From contig JADJOY010000009.1 of the NCBI GenBank assembly GCA_016713535.1, forward strand, positions 249,472 through 313,471: a DNA stretch of 64,000 bases. Direction: 5' to 3'. The translations under genes and the position numbers were made by a program. Origin of the DNA: JADJOY01 sp016713535 [NCBI: Deltaproteobacteria bacterium]. GTDB taxonomy: Bacteria > JADJOY01. Every line of letters starts with the position of its first letter. Positions within the stretch are counted from its first letter, which is position 1. Below the pieces are notes generated by a model, which had not been told where the DNA came from, did not search any database, and was given only the letters and a program-made list of their open reading frames with translations. Shown here piece by piece: positions 8,270-15,768 of this stretch.

Positions 8270-8356
8270 GAGAGCCTCCGCGGGGCTCGAGGGCGATCGC
8301 AAGGCGCAGTCGAACGCTGAAGCCGGATCGCCCCTAGCTCGCACCAGGAGGCTCTC
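8270..8356 (+). promoter_or_regulatory. RBS-sequestering hairpin, expression platform of riboswitch 2
   Basis: GAGAGCCTCC (8270-8279) is the exact reverse complement of GGAGGCTCTC (8347-8356), which contains most of the Shine-Dalgarno AGGAGG and the spacer up to the ATG. Inner pairing of GGGCGATC with GATCGCCC extends the helix. The 5' arm starts 10 nt after P1, so ligand-controlled translation is the simplest model. On or off polarity cannot be read from sequence. Confidence 0.65.
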
Positions 8357-10159
8357 ATGAAGTTCCACACGGTTTCCCGCTGGCTCGGCGCCCTCACCGC
8401 CGCCGCGATCTCGATCGCGGGTTTCGCAACGGCCGGTCACGCCTCGTACGTCACCGGCAACATCGCCCCCACCTCGGTGGCCACCTCGAAGGGCTCGACC
8501 GGCGCCCAGTCCTTGAGCGTCCTGCTCACCAAGGACCTGACCGGTACCACGACCGACCTCGGCAAGGCACAGCGCTACACGCCGGTTTCGTCCGGGTACC
8601 AGAGCATCTTCTCCTTCAAGGTGCCGGCCGACGTGGACGTGACCAGCGCGTCCGGTCTGGCGCTGACCGCCAACTTTTACGGTGAGCTCAAGAAGACGCA
8701 GCGCTGGACCTTCCAGGTGCGCGACTTCAAGGCGAAGAGCTGGATCACGCTCGGCTACAACGACGTCGCGGCGGCTCGCACGTGGAAGGTGCTGACCTTC
8801 GGGCTGGCGGGCGATTTCTCGCGGTTCGTGGACTCGAGCAGAACGATGCAGGTGAGGTACTCGGCGACCACCGGCGTCGCCACCAGCGACCTCGACCAGC
8901 TCGTGTTCGCGGTGACCAAGTACGTCGCCGACCCGCCACCCCCGCCGACCCCCGAACCGACGCCGGTGCCCGTTCCCGAGCCGACGCCCGTGCCGGTTCC
9001 GGAGCCCACGCCGGTTCCGTCGCCCACCGAGCCGGTGCAGGGCGTGCGCACCGTCTTCAAGGGCAGCTTCTCCAACACGACCGACCAGGTGAACTACGTG
9101 GCCAAGGTCCACGACATGCAGATCTTCAACGGCATCGGCCAGTCGAAGATCAACGCGGTCAAGGCGGCGAACCCGTCGGCGACGATCTACACGTACCAGA
9201 AGGTCGCGGGGCTGCACGGACCCGACCCGATCGTCCCGGCGGGCGATCCGGGGTGGTCGTCGGTACAGGCGCAGAACCTGCTCTGGTACGGCCCGAGCGG
9301 CGCCGCCGTCACCCAGACCCAGAACCTCTGGTACTACATCGACATCATCAACCCGACGAAGCGCGCCGCGTGGATCCCGATCCTGGTGGCCAACATCCGT
9401 AGCCAGCTCGCGCTCGGTTACACGGGCATCTTCTTCGACAACGCCTGCGTCATCGATCCCAGCCTCATCACCGAGTTCCCGTCCAACTACACGGACTCGG
9501 CGTACGTGCAGGCGGTGAGCGAGGTGCTCAAGTCCGTCCAGACGCAGCTGCCCGGCGTCAAGATCGTCATCAACTCGTACATGGGCGCCGCGGCGTCCGG
9601 TAACCGCGGACCCGAGCTGCTCGCCAACTCCGATGCGCTCTTCTTCGAGGGCTTCAGCATGAAGGCCTCGACCAAGTTCTTCTCGGATCGCGCCCGCTAC
9701 ATGCAGCAGATCACCGACTTCGCCGCGGTCGTGGCGTCGGGCAAGAGCGCGGTGGCGATGGACTACGCGCCGGCGGCCGACGCGCAGCGCCGCATGTGGT
9801 CGCTCGCCTCGTACCTGCTCGTGAACTCGCCGCGCTCGTACCACTACTACGCCGGCACGGACGTGAGCTCGGAGCTCCAGTCCTACCCCGAGGACACGCT
9901 CGACATCGGCGTCGCCACGTCGGACATCATCGACCGCGCCGACAAGCTGGTGACCCGCGCCTACGCGGGCGCCACGGTGGTGGTGAACCCCGACACGGCC
10001 AACCACACGTACACGATGGGCGCCGGCAGCTGGCAGCAGATGGTGCTGTCGGGCGGCGGTGCCTACCCGGCGGCCGGCTCGATCACCTGGACGACGATGA
10101 ACGGTACCTCGGTGTCGCTGGCCCCGAACACGGCCGTGATCGGCCGCGCCGCGCAGTGA
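8357..10159 (+). CDS. Secreted GHL15-type putative glycoside hydrolase, copy 2
   Basis: Intact 600-residue reference copy of the trio. Signal peptide at 1-29 (ends GHAS), beta-sandwich-like module at about 30-190 that may bind carbohydrate, a PEPTPVPV repeat linker at about 199-224, and a TIM-barrel-like domain at about 230-600. That domain resembles hypothetical glycosyl hydrolase family 15 and, more distantly, GH114. Candidate catalytic acids are Asp361 (GIFFDNAC) and Glu431 (LFFEGF). Both motifs recur in the two paralogues. AGGAGG at 8346-8351 sets the start. It is preceded by its own sigma-54-like promoter and GEMM aptamer and followed by a strong terminator, so it is probably monocistronic. 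No substrate can be assigned. Confidence 0.85.
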   Translation: MKFHTVSRWLGALTAAAISIAGFATAGHASYVTGNIAPTSVATSKGSTGAQSLSVLLTKDLTGTTTDLGKAQRYTPVSSGYQSIFSFKVPADVDVTSASGLALTANFYGELKKTQRWTFQVRDFKAKSWITLGYNDVAAARTWKVLTFGLAGDFSRFVDSSRTMQVRYSATTGVATSDLDQLVFAVTKYVADPPPPPTPEPTPVPVPEPTPVPVPEPTPVPSPTEPVQGVRTVFKGSFSNTTDQVNYVAKVHDMQIFNGIGQSKINAVKAANPSATIYTYQKVAGLHGPDPIVPAGDPGWSSVQAQNLLWYGPSGAAVTQTQNLWYYIDIINPTKRAAWIPILVANIRSQLALGYTGIFFDNACVIDPSLITEFPSNYTDSAYVQAVSEVLKSVQTQLPGVKIVINSYMGAAASGNRGPELLANSDALFFEGFSMKASTKFFSDRARYMQQITDFAAVVASGKSAVAMDYAPAADAQRRMWSLASYLLVNSPRSYHYYAGTDVSSELQSYPEDTLDIGVATSDIIDRADKLVTRAYAGATVVVNPDTANHTYTMGAGSWQQMVLSGGGAYPAAGSITWTTMNGTSVSLAPNTAVIGRAAQ

Positions 10160-10185
10160 CCTCTCTACCTCTCGGTGGGTGAACC

Positions 10186-10245
10186 GCCGAGGCCCCGGCG
10201 CCGTGGGAACCCCTGCCCCACGGCGCTCCGGGGCCTCGGCTTTTT
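10186..10245 (+). terminator. Strong intrinsic terminator after GHL15 copy 2
   Basis: GCCGAGGCCCCGG pairs with CCGGGGCCTCGGC around an inner CGCCGTGGG/CCCACGGCG helix, followed by TTTTT at 10241-10245. It isolates the hydrolase gene from the glycosyltransferase operon downstream. Confidence 0.92.
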
Positions 10246-10377
10246 CGTTGCAGTCCCGTCCGCCTACCTGCTACGTGCGTTCGGTGCGCCGTTCGATCCA
10301 CGCGTGTTAGGGTTTTCGTTTCGCGCGCAGACGGAGAGATCGCCAGCGCCCCTCCGCTCCCCGCCGCGCTCCGCAGG

Positions 10378-11640
10378 ATGAACAGCCCCCCTCGACCCGC
10401 GCGCGATCGCCTCGCCTACCTGGTGATGCGCTTCCCTGCGGTGACCGAGACGTTCGTGCTGCGGGAGATGGTCGAAGTCGAACGGCAGGGCCTGCCCCTC
10501 GAGCTCTACGTGGTGATCCGCCAGGACGAGAAGGTCGTCCATCCCGAGGCTCTCCCGTATCTGGACCGGCTCCACACGCGGCCCTACCTGTCCCCGGGGG
10601 TCCTCGCCGCCAACCTCCGCTGGCTGGTGCGCAAGCCGCGTGCGTACCTGCGCCTGTGGACCGAGACCTTCCGCGACCTCTGGGGGACCTGGAACTTCCT
10701 CGCCCGGGCAATCGTCCTCTTTCCCAAGGCCGCGGCCTTCGCCGAGGACATGGAGTCCCGTGGCATCGGCCACGTCCACGCGCACTTCGCCACCCACGCC
10801 GCCTACATGGCGTACGTGATCCACGGTCTCACCGGGATCACCACCAGCATCACCGCGCACGCCCACGACATCTTCATCCGCAAGGCGATGTTGTGCCGCA
10901 AGGTCGCCGCGGCGCGCTTCGTGGCGGTGATCTCCGAGTTCAACCGCGACTGGATCGCGCGCCACTGCGGTGAGCAGGTCCGCGGCAAGATCCACACCGT
11001 CCGCTGCGGTGTCTTCCCCGAGCGCTACGCCCCGCGCGCCCTGCCCGCCGGCCCGCGCGATCCGCGCCGCCCCTTTCAGGTGCTCACGGTCGCGAGCCTG
11101 CGTGACTACAAGGGCATCCCGGTGCTCATCGAGGCGTGCCGCCTGGTGCGCGAGCGCATTCCCGGGCTGCGCTGGGAGCTCATCGGTGGCGGGCCGGACC
11201 GTGCGGCGCTCGAGGCGCAGATCGCCACGGCGGGCGTCGGCGACGTGCTCACGCTCGGCGGCCCCAAGCCCGAGGACCATGTGGCCGGCCGCCTCGAAAC
11301 GGCCGATGCCTTCGTGCTCACGAGCGTGGTGATGCCGGACATGCGCATGGAGGGCATTCCGGTGGTGCTGATGGAGGCGCTCGCCAGCGGCCTGCCCACG
11401 ATCGCGACGAGGATCTCGGGGATCCCCGAGCTGATCATCGATGGCGACACCGGCTGGCTGGTCCCCGATCGAGATCCCCGCGCCGTCGCCGATGCCCTGG
11501 CCGGGCTGTACAATGATCCGATCGAGGCCGCGCGCCGTGGCGCGCGCGGGCGGCAGCACGTCCTCGCGGAGTTCACGGTGCCCGCGAACGTCGCCCGCCT
11601 GCGCGCCCTGCTGGAAGACGCCATCGCGGCCCAGCGGTGA
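10378..11640 (+). CDS. Glycosyltransferase family 4 (GT-B fold)
   Basis: Cytoplasmic retaining glycosyltransferase of about 420 residues, predicted to add a sugar from a nucleotide donor during polymer assembly. The N-terminal Rossmann half has the common YLVMRFPAVTETFVLREM opening and HVHAHFATHAA. The C-terminal donor-binding half has LTVASLRDYKGIPVLIEA, ELIGGGPDR, then EGIPVVLMEALASGLPTIAT, the family EX7E-type region. No membrane segment. It starts at ATG 10378 with no strong ribosome binding site. First gene of a three-gene run with the GT2 (34-bp gap) and a GHL15 lipoprotein. The donor and acceptor sugars cannot be told. Confidence 0.88.
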   Translation: MNSPPRPARDRLAYLVMRFPAVTETFVLREMVEVERQGLPLELYVVIRQDEKVVHPEALPYLDRLHTRPYLSPGVLAANLRWLVRKPRAYLRLWTETFRDLWGTWNFLARAIVLFPKAAAFAEDMESRGIGHVHAHFATHAAYMAYVIHGLTGITTSITAHAHDIFIRKAMLCRKVAAARFVAVISEFNRDWIARHCGEQVRGKIHTVRCGVFPERYAPRALPAGPRDPRRPFQVLTVASLRDYKGIPVLIEACRLVRERIPGLRWELIGGGPDRAALEAQIATAGVGDVLTLGGPKPEDHVAGRLETADAFVLTSVVMPDMRMEGIPVVLMEALASGLPTIATRISGIPELIIDGDTGWLVPDRDPRAVADALAGLYNDPIEAARRGARGRQHVLAEFTVPANVARLRALLEDAIAAQR

Positions 11641-11674
11641 GCCGCCCGAACCCCGCCGAGAGCGAACCGAGACC

Positions 11675-12835
11675 ATGCTCCTCGATTTCGTGATCCTCGT
11701 CTCGCTGGCGGCGCTCGTGTACACGTTCGTCGGTTATCCGGCGCTCATGGCGGGGTGGGCGCGGCTCAAGCCACGGCCGGTCCGCTCCGCGCCGATCACG
11801 CCGCGCGTGACGCTGCTGATCTGCGCTCACAACGAAGAGGACGTGATCGAGCGCAAGCTCGAGAACTCGCTCAGGATCGACTACCCGCGCGAGCTGCTCG
11901 AGATCCTCGTGGTCGATGACGGCTCCACCGACCGCACCGCGGAGATCGTGCGACGCTTCGCCGACCGCGGCGTTTGCCTGGTGACGCAGAGCCCGCGCCA
12001 GGGCAAGAGCCTCGCGGTCAACCTCGGCGTGTCGAAGGCGAGCGGCGAGCTCGTCGTGCTCTCCGACGCCTCGCCCGACTACGTGGCGAACGCGGTGCGC
12101 GCCGCCGCACGCCACTTCGCAGACCCGGACGTCGGCGTGGTGTCCGGGCGGATCCGCCTCCAGGACAGCGCCTCCGCCGTCGAGGTGCCCGCCGGCCTCT
12201 ACTGGAAGTACCAGGAGATGCTCTGCGTGTGGGAGAGCGCGACCGGAACGACCGTGGGTGTCAACGGCAATCTGTTCGCGTTTCGCCGCGAGCGTTTCAC
12301 GCCGCTGCCCGCCGATACCATCAACGACGAGTTCACCATCGCGATGAAGATGGCCACGAGCGGCTACCGGGTGCTCTACGATCCCGAGGCCGTGACCCAC
12401 GACATCGTGTCGTCGTCGATGTCCGACGAGGTCGCGCGGCGCGCGCGCATCAACGCCGGCCGCTACCAGGCGTTGCTCCAGACCTCGTTCCTTTCGCTCG
12501 CCCACCCCGCGCTCACGTTCCGGCTGGTGTCCCACAAGCTGAGCCGGCCGCTCGCACCGCTCTTCATGATCGCGCTGCTGGTGGCGACGGTGGTGGACTG
12601 GGCCGGGCGCGGCGACGACGAGATCGCCGGCCTCCTGGTGGCGGGGCAGCTCCTGCTCTACGGCATGGCGTGGTTCGGCTGGGTCGCCGAGCGGCGGCGC
12701 TGGCCCAAGCTCAAGATCGTGAGCGTCCCGTACTTCTTCGTGAGCGGTAACGTCGCGGCGCTGATCGGGCTCTACCGGTACGTGACGGGCCGGCAGAGCG
12801 TGACGTGGCAGAAGCGCAGCGTCGCGAGCGCGTGA
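11675..12835 (+). CDS. Processive-type membrane glycosyltransferase family 2
   Basis: Inner-membrane GT2 of 386 residues. An N-terminal helix (MLLDFVILVSLAALVYTFVGY) is followed by the catalytic domain: LLICAHNEEDVIE, VVDDGSTD near residue 78, SDASPDY for the DXD-like site, NDEF in place of the TED acid, and RINAGRYQAL where synthases have Q/RXXRW. Two or three C-terminal helices follow. This resembles PgaC/IcaA-like synthases, although the last motif is degenerate. ATG 11675 starts at the membrane helix. An open frame to 11441 overlaps the GT4 gene and is rejected. Its stop overlaps the GTG of the hydrolase lipoprotein, as in PgaB/PgaC-like pairs. Confidence 0.88.
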   Translation: MLLDFVILVSLAALVYTFVGYPALMAGWARLKPRPVRSAPITPRVTLLICAHNEEDVIERKLENSLRIDYPRELLEILVVDDGSTDRTAEIVRRFADRGVCLVTQSPRQGKSLAVNLGVSKASGELVVLSDASPDYVANAVRAAARHFADPDVGVVSGRIRLQDSASAVEVPAGLYWKYQEMLCVWESATGTTVGVNGNLFAFRRERFTPLPADTINDEFTIAMKMATSGYRVLYDPEAVTHDIVSSSMSDEVARRARINAGRYQALLQTSFLSLAHPALTFRLVSHKLSRPLAPLFMIALLVATVVDWAGRGDDEIAGLLVAGQLLLYGMAWFGWVAERRRWPKLKIVSVPYFFVSGNVAALIGLYRYVTGRQSVTWQKRSVASA

Positions 12836-14091
12836 GCCGGATCGTGGCTCGCTCGCCGGGCTGGCTGGCCGCGGCTCTGTGCGTGCTGACGGCGGCGACG
12901 AGCTGTGCGCCGCGCCAGCTCGAGGTCCCGCTCGAGCGCGACTCGGCGGTGGAGCGCGTCGTGAGCGGGGCGACGCGCTCGCCGGCCGCGATCCACACCG
13001 CGTTCCAGGGTGGCTTCGGCCCGGACGCGGAGACCACGTTGCCATGGGTGGCACGCCGCCACGGCCTGTGGGTACTGAGCGGCGGACCGTCCAAGGCGGC
13101 GCGACTCCGCGAGCTGAACCCGGCGGGGCTCGTGCTCCGCTACACCAAGATCGGCGGGCTACATGGGCCGGAGACGCGCCCGCCGACGGGCGACCCGGAC
13201 TGGGCGGAGATCGAGAGGCGCGACCTCGTCGCGCGGGACGAGCGCGGCGCGCCGGTGCGGAACACCGAGAACGGCTGGTTCTACGTGGATCTCCTCGATC
13301 CCGCGCGGCGCGGCGCGTGGATCGAGGTCCTGGTGGCGCGCCTCGCCGTGGACCTCGAGGGCTACGACGGGGTGATGCTCGACAACAGCGGCGTGGTCCA
13401 CGAGTCGCTGATGAGTGCGCGCCCCGCGGGCTACGACGACGCGGCCTACTTCGACGCGGTCCACGAGGTGTTGCGTGCGGTGCGCGCGGCGCTCCCCGGC
13501 AAGACCATCGTGTTCAACTCGTACGGCGGGTTCGCGGCGGAGCGGCTGCGCGGCCCGGCGCTCCTCGACGTTGCGGACGGGATCTACTTCGAGGGCTTCT
13601 CGTTCAAGGTCACGGGCACGCACTTCGCGTCGCGCCGGCTGGTCCAGCAGCTCACCGACTTCGCGGCGGCGGCGCGGTCCGGGAAGATCACGGTGGCCCT
13701 CGACTACGTCGACGCCGCCGACGTCGAGCGTCGCACGTTCTCACTCGCGTCGTTCCTGCTCGCCGCCGGCGAGCGCTCCTATCACTTCGTGAGCGCGCCC
13801 CGGATCGCGAGCGCGGTGCAGGAGTACCCCGAGCAGGCGCTCGACCTCGGGCGCGCCCTCGACGCGATGCGAGCGCGTACCGACGGGCTGCTGAGCCGGC
13901 GCTACGAGCGTGGCTGGGTGTTGCTCAACCCCGAGGACCAGCCCGCCGTCTTCGAGCTCGCGGGAAAGGGCCGCGCGGAGCGGCTCCGCCTCGAAGGCGG
14001 CGGAGCGTTCCCGTCGCCGGGTGCCCTGGTGTGGGAGGCGAGTGCACGGCGCATCGAGCTCGCGCCACACAGTGGCGCGATCGTGCGCTAG
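12832..14091 (+). CDS. GHL15-type putative glycoside hydrolase lipoprotein, copy 3
   Basis: About 419 residues, homologous to the catalytic half of the genes at 6084 and 8357. It lacks their beta-rich N-terminal module. A lipobox-like end (VLTAATSCAPR) predicts a membrane anchor. Shared motifs include KIGGLHGPETRPPTGDP, GVMLDNSGVVHESL (candidate Asp) and GIYFEGFSFKVTG (candidate Glu). I choose GTG 12832, whose bases overlap the GT2 stop (GTGA). The frame is also open from 12805, inside the GT2. Translational coupling with a membrane GT2 suggests a hydrolase or deacetylase-like partner that trims the nascent polymer at export. Confidence 0.82.
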   Translation: MSRIVARSPGWLAAALCVLTAATSCAPRQLEVPLERDSAVERVVSGATRSPAAIHTAFQGGFGPDAETTLPWVARRHGLWVLSGGPSKAARLRELNPAGLVLRYTKIGGLHGPETRPPTGDPDWAEIERRDLVARDERGAPVRNTENGWFYVDLLDPARRGAWIEVLVARLAVDLEGYDGVMLDNSGVVHESLMSARPAGYDDAAYFDAVHEVLRAVRAALPGKTIVFNSYGGFAAERLRGPALLDVADGIYFEGFSFKVTGTHFASRRLVQQLTDFAAAARSGKITVALDYVDAADVERRTFSLASFLLAAGERSYHFVSAPRIASAVQEYPEQALDLGRALDAMRARTDGLLSRRYERGWVLLNPEDQPAVFELAGKGRAERLRLEGGGAFPSPGALVWEASARRIELAPHSGAIVR

Positions 14092-14123
14092 GAGCCTGTC
14101 GGGAAATGTGCTTCGCACGCCGC

Positions 14124-14140
14124 CCTCGCCTCCGGCGAGG
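14124..14140. other. Hairpin between convergent genes
   Basis: CCTCGCC (14124-14130) and GGCGAGG (14134-14140) form a 7-bp stem extended by GCCG/CGGC. It lies between the converging ends of the GHL15 lipoprotein (14091) and the membrane protein (14150). No T-tract, so its role as a shared terminator is only possible. Confidence 0.3.
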
Positions 14141-14149
14141 CTCGGCGCC

Positions 14150-15631
14150 TCACGCGGGGGGCGAGAATCGATAGACCCGGAACGACTCGTTCCGGAACCG
14201 CAGCTCGAACCACTCGGGATGGCGCGCGACCAGGCCGCCGGTGCGGTTCTCCTCGTCGAGACCGTCGATCAGCCAGCGCACGCCGACGCTCTTCAGGTAG
14301 GCCACGAGCTCGTCGTCGGGGGCCACGTGCGGCACCACCGCGGGGCGGCCCGTGAAGAGCGAGATCGCGCGCGCCTTGCGGAACGCGATCACGTCGCTCG
14401 GTTCGGTGCGCGCGCGGATGAAGAGGAAGAGCTCGCGCGCGGTCGCGGTCGAGACGCCGTTCGCGAGCGGTCCGAAGTCGAGCGTGGTGTAGCGCGCCAC
14501 GTCCGAGATCCCCGCCGCCAGCACGAACGCAGCCGGTAGCGCGGCGCGCCGCCACGGGCTCGTCGCTCCACCGAGGAAGCGCTCGCCGAGTCGCTCCAGC
14601 GTCACCAGCGCGTAGCCGAAGAAGAGCGGCAGGCTGGGAAGCAGGAAGCGAGTGCCCTGCTCGCTCGGCCAGGCGAGCACGATGCCGAGGTAGCAGAGCA
14701 AGAACGTCTCGAGGACCGTGGCGCCGCGTCGCACACGGCTTCCCCACTGGTACGCCGCCAGGCCGATCGTGAGCGCGGTGAGGATGGCGCGTGGCGTGAG
14801 CCAGTAGCCATTGGTCCACAGCACCGACAGCGCCCGGGCGTACACGCCGACGTTTCGCACCACCACCATCGGGTCGTTCCTGAGCTGGTCCGTGTAGCTC
14901 GCCTCGGGCGGCAGCCAGCGCGACTGCAGCACGAACCCCACCGCGTAGACGAGCCCCGCGACCACCAGCTCGGGAGTCGGGCGGCGGTGACGCACCAGCT
15001 CGATCAGCCCGAAGCCGAGCATCAGCGTGAGCCCCACCGTGCGGGTTGCCGTCGCCACGAACGCGAGCACGCCGATCGTCACAGCCGTGCCGAGCCGCAC
15101 CCGCTCGCCGCGGTCGTCACGCTCGAGGCGCTGCATCGCGAGCAGCGCCGCGTACACCGCGGCGAGGAAGGGCAGGTCGGAGAGCACCTGGTCCTTGAAG
15201 TCCCACACCCACGGGCTGAGGCCGATCATCGCGACCACCGCGTAACGCAGCCACGGGCGCGCGAAGCTGCGCAGCACGCGCTCGATCAGCAGCAGCGCGA
15301 CGAGCAAGAACACCACGCATTCGACCTTCATCGCGGTGAGGTTGAGCTCGGGCAGCGTCGCCGCCACCACGGGTGCCAGGAGCAGCGGGAAGAGCGGCGG
15401 ATAGGCGCGCGGTCCGGTCGAGGCGGTGGCCGGGTTGTAGACGTAGCCGGTGGCGGCGTACGGCCGCCCCTCCACCAGGTTCCGCGCGTGCTGCACGTAC
15501 TGGGCGAAGTCGGCGCCCCAGTCGTGGCCGTCGCGGATCGTGGCGAGCTGGAACGCGCCGATCGCCAGCATCAGCGCCGGGAACACCAGGCGCGCGTACG
15601 GGGACCGAGGACGAGGGGAGGGTCGGTCCAC
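14150..15631 (-). CDS. Multi-pass membrane protein, GT-C (GT39/GT87-like) family
   Basis: 493 residues with about 10 membrane helices. After the first helix (YARLVFPALMLAIGAFQLA) comes an acidic periplasmic loop (DGHDWGADFAQYVQHARNLV) and an NPATASTGPRAYPP segment, typical of GT-C enzymes that use polyprenyl-linked sugars at the outer face of the inner membrane. The last ~90 residues are soluble (TEPSDVIAFRKARAISLFTG, GVRWLIDGL). It sits beside the polysaccharide locus on the opposite strand. It could add side-chain sugars or act in lipid or protein glycosylation. A Wzy-type polymerase is a less likely alternative. Confidence 0.65.
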   Translation of the reverse strand: MDRPSPRPRSPYARLVFPALMLAIGAFQLATIRDGHDWGADFAQYVQHARNLVEGRPYAATGYVYNPATASTGPRAYPPLFPLLLAPVVAATLPELNLTAMKVECVVFLLVALLLIERVLRSFARPWLRYAVVAMIGLSPWVWDFKDQVLSDLPFLAAVYAALLAMQRLERDDRGERVRLGTAVTIGVLAFVATATRTVGLTLMLGFGLIELVRHRRPTPELVVAGLVYAVGFVLQSRWLPPEASYTDQLRNDPMVVVRNVGVYARALSVLWTNGYWLTPRAILTALTIGLAAYQWGSRVRRGATVLETFLLCYLGIVLAWPSEQGTRFLLPSLPLFFGYALVTLERLGERFLGGATSPWRRAALPAAFVLAAGISDVARYTTLDFGPLANGVSTATARELFLFIRARTEPSDVIAFRKARAISLFTGRPAVVPHVAPDDELVAYLKSVGVRWLIDGLDEENRTGGLVARHPEWFELRFRNESFRVYRFSPPA

Positions 15632-15768
15632 GCGGTGCGTTCCCTGGGCGTTGCCCCGAAGAGCCGCGCCGCCGAGCCGCTCAGCCTAGCAGCGTACGGC
15701 GCGCTCTCCGCTAGCGGACCGGATCTGGGGTTCGTGATCCGAGCGGGTTGCTCGCCGCCCGTGCAACG

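Noticed and set aside
8222-10006. 594-codon minus-strand frame opposite the second GHL15 gene
   Set aside because: Antisense shadow rich in Val/Arg/Gly with no domain, signal or ribosome binding site. The plus strand has a complete, motif-bearing gene.
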